This document shows, piece by piece, positions 7,044-7,640 of a stretch of 7,640 bases of DNA; within the stretch, counting starts at the first letter, position 1, and the number at the start of each line of letters is the position of its first letter. The notes below the pieces were generated by a model. That model searched no databases. It worked only from the letters and a program-made list of their open reading frames with translations, and had not been told where the DNA came from. Source of the stretch: an uncultured bacterium (lineage in GTDB: Bacteria > Cyanobacteriota > Vampirovibrionia > Gastranaerophilales > Gastranaerophilaceae). The translations under genes were made by a program, and so were the position numbers. The stretch is from positions 1-7,640 of the forward strand of contig CACZPB010000067.1 of assembly GCA_902782905.1 (NCBI GenBank), in the 5' to 3' direction.

Positions 7044-7149
7044 ATGGTTGTTTTTTCTCAATTAAAGACCTTTGTCTTTTCCTCGTGTTTTCTCTTTTCT
7101 TTCCTCGTGTGTCTTTTTGCGAACCTCCGTCCGCGTGTATATATCCCAT
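7042..7149 (-). CDS. Possible small basic protein, 35 residues (doubtful)
   Basis: An ATG preceded by AAGGGG, but only two to three bases away, opens a 35-codon frame. The product would be very basic and polar, with a Lys/Arg-rich middle (KDTRGKKRENTRKRQRS) and no hydrophobic segment. The stop codon falls in the foot of the terminator hairpin. The composition simply mirrors the purine-rich DNA, and AGG/CGA arginine codons are used. The stretch also folds into hairpins, which argues for RNA function instead. I list it because it is long for its place and has a purine-rich site, but I would not call it a gene without expression data. Confidence 0.15.
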   Translation of the reverse strand: MGYIHADGGSQKDTRGKKRENTRKRQRSLIEKKQP

Positions 7150-7204
7150 TTCCCCTTGGGGTAAATAAACTAAGATTGTTTATTTGCCCTCTATCCGCTT
7201 CTCA

Positions 7205-7233
7205 TTTATACCTAGTCTAGTAGCGCCTCTAAA
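7205..7233 (-). promoter_or_regulatory. Possible promoter of the small RNA
   Basis: TTTAGA (7233-7228), a 17-base spacer and TATAAA (7210-7205) on the minus strand. The -35 lies in the last codons of the ribbon-helix-helix gene. Such matches are common in AT-rich DNA, so support is weak. Confidence 0.3.
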
Positions 7234-7400
7234 ATTCTTGCATTTTTGTCAGCTAATGTGTTTTGTCTGACTTGAGAACGTGTGATGTAGCTTCTTAATG
7301 CTTCTCTGATTAATTCTGATCTTGAGCGACTTTCATTTTCCGCTACTTCATCAATTCTGCCTAAAAAGCTTTCAGGCATTGAAATTAAAACTCTTGCCAT
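7212..7400 (-). CDS. Ribbon-helix-helix (CopG/Arc/MetJ-type) DNA-binding protein
   Basis: A 62-residue protein that fits a ribbon-helix-helix fold: a short strand ARVLISM (2-8) that would insert into the DNA major groove as a dimer ribbon, helix A from PESFLGRIDEVAENE (9-23), a turn, and helix B SRSELIREALRSYI (26-39), the most conserved part of the family. A charged tail to residue 62 (RSQVRQNTLADKNARILEALLD) could bind a partner. Such proteins are antitoxins or free-standing autoregulators. No toxin-like ORF follows before the terminator, so a stand-alone regulator is more likely. AGGAGA at 7407-7412, six bases from the ATG, sets the start. It lies downstream of purD on the same strand but appears to have its own promoter, which contains repeats suited to autoregulation. 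Confidence 0.88.
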   Translation of the reverse strand: MARVLISMPESFLGRIDEVAENESRSRSELIREALRSYITRSQVRQNTLADKNARILEALLD

Positions 7401-7415
7401 AATAAATCTCCTTTT

Positions 7416-7460
7416 TATACTTTATTATACTTTTTTATCTCTTGTATATATATAAAGTAT
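7416..7460 (-). promoter_or_regulatory. Promoter and probable operator of the ribbon-helix-helix gene
   Basis: A perfect TATAAT -10 box (minus strand, 7429-7424) lies ahead of the ribosome binding site; the -35 is weak (TATATA). Overlapping the -10 are two direct copies of TATACTTT (plus strand 7416-7423 and 7426-7433), exactly 10 bp or one helical turn apart. A third, inverted copy (AAAGTAT, 7454-7460) lies near the -35. Tandem short repeats on one DNA face are how ribbon-helix-helix dimers commonly bind, so autorepression is a reasonable inference. Confidence 0.45.
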
Positions 7461-7531
7461 TCATATAATATAAAATTGCCTTTTTTGATAAAAATTGTTA
7501 AGTTTTGTTAAGGCATTCTGGGGAACTCTTG

Positions 7532-7640
7532 TTAATATAGCGTCTTACAAAGGTCTTTTCTATAATAAATCCCTTTAAAGTTTAAATCTTTTGCTTCCAT
7601 ATAAGCTTTATCTTTAGCTTTAGATAGGGAACTCGCTAAA
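7532..7640 (-). CDS. purD: Phosphoribosylamine-glycine ligase (GAR synthetase), C-terminal end only
   Basis: The last 35 codons of a gene entering from the right edge, ending in TAA at 7534-7532. The tail SLSKAKDKAYMEAKDLNFKG followed by IYYRKDLCKTLY matches the end of PurD, whose C-terminus typically reads like EAxxKAYxxVxxIxFxGxxYRKDIG. PurD joins glycine to phosphoribosylamine in the second step of purine synthesis, using ATP, in the cytoplasm. Only about 8% of the ~420-residue protein is visible, so the call rests on this short motif. The cysteine in RKDLC replaces the usual glycine. I see no strong terminator before the next gene, so some read-through into the ribbon-helix-helix gene is possible. 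Confidence 0.75.
   Translation of the reverse strand, partial: LASSLSKAKDKAYMEAKDLNFKGIYYRKDLCKTLY

Larger units (their letters stand above)
7012..7198 (-). ncRNA. Candidate structured small RNA or 3' UTR
   Basis: Read leftward after the ribbon-helix-helix gene, this ~190-base purine-rich stretch contains a run of perfect hairpins. AAATAAAC pairs with GTTTATTT (8 bp, 7-base loop). GCGGAC pairs with GTTCGC around a GGAG tetraloop (6 bp with one G-U). AAAGAC pairs with GTCTTT around AAAG. The last is a terminator hairpin with a U9 tail. The unpaired parts carry two copies of ACACGAGGAAA 22-23 bases apart. A possible promoter (TTTAGA-17 bases-TATAAA, 7233-7205) overlaps the end of the upstream gene and would start the RNA near 7198. 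It resembles no RNA family I can name. A 35-codon ORF in the same stretch is the alternative reading. Confidence 0.42.

Noticed and set aside
7012..7198. 6S RNA, suggested by the ~187 base length
   Set aside because: The two ends do not pair and there is no long stem with a central bubble.
7477..7515. TGCCTT/AAGGCA inverted repeat downstream of purD as a terminator
   Set aside because: Only 6 bp with a 27-base loop and a weak T-rich tail; too weak to list as a feature.
7495..7535. Three TTGTTAA copies, two of them 10 bp apart, after purD
   Set aside because: Short AT-rich words of this kind recur by chance here, one copy runs into the purD stop codon, and no promoter box is placed with them.

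Overview
The window is AT-rich bacterial chromosome with mostly housekeeping genes, short intergenic gaps and clear AGGAG-type ribosome binding sites. The organism is probably a member of the gut Vampirovibrionia/Gastranaerophilales ('Melainabacteria', the non-photosynthetic relatives of Cyanobacteria). This is an inference from three things: the low GC content, an exported two-unit M16 peptidase of the kind common in diderms, and an orphan multi-pass membrane protein whose style I associate with that group. No 16S rRNA or marker gene is present to prove it, and a low-GC Firmicute relative is not excluded.

Layout. Positions 1-617 (+) hold the 3' end of rplE (L5) and a complete zinc-type rpsN (S14), the middle of a ribosomal protein operon. 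The operon stops abruptly after rpsN, where an ~80 bp GC-rich inverted-repeat element (632-710) and a hairpin terminator (734-763) lie. Positions 787-1989 (-) encode an unrecognised 400-residue membrane protein. Its ~120 nt leader has two stems in an H-type pseudoknot arrangement, beginning almost exactly at the transcription start predicted from a TATAAT box. Next to that promoter is a perfect 30 bp palindrome. Positions 2206-2961 (-) encode a uridine phosphorylase-family enzyme with its own good promoter. Divergent from it, 3077-5653 (+) encodes an exported M16 metallopeptidase with one intact and one degenerate zinc site. It meets a major facilitator transporter (5650-6888, -) tail to tail, with the stop codons overlapping by 4 bases.

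The right end (6889-7640) is transcribed leftward. It holds the C-terminal end of purD, cut by the window edge, and a 62-residue ribbon-helix-helix protein with ATACTTT repeats in its promoter. Then comes a ~190 nt purine-rich stretch with four hairpins, the last a strong U-tract terminator. I read this stretch as a candidate small RNA or structured 3' UTR; a 35-codon ORF inside it is the competing reading.

Functionally the genes are mixed: translation (rplE, rpsN), nucleotide salvage and synthesis (the phosphorylase, purD), envelope proteolysis and transport (M16, MFS), and a small DNA-binding regulator. I see no phage, CRISPR, transposase or toxin gene. The points most worth a second look are the structured leader at 2032-2110, the hairpin-rich transcript at 7012-7198, and the broken ribosomal operon next to a repeat.
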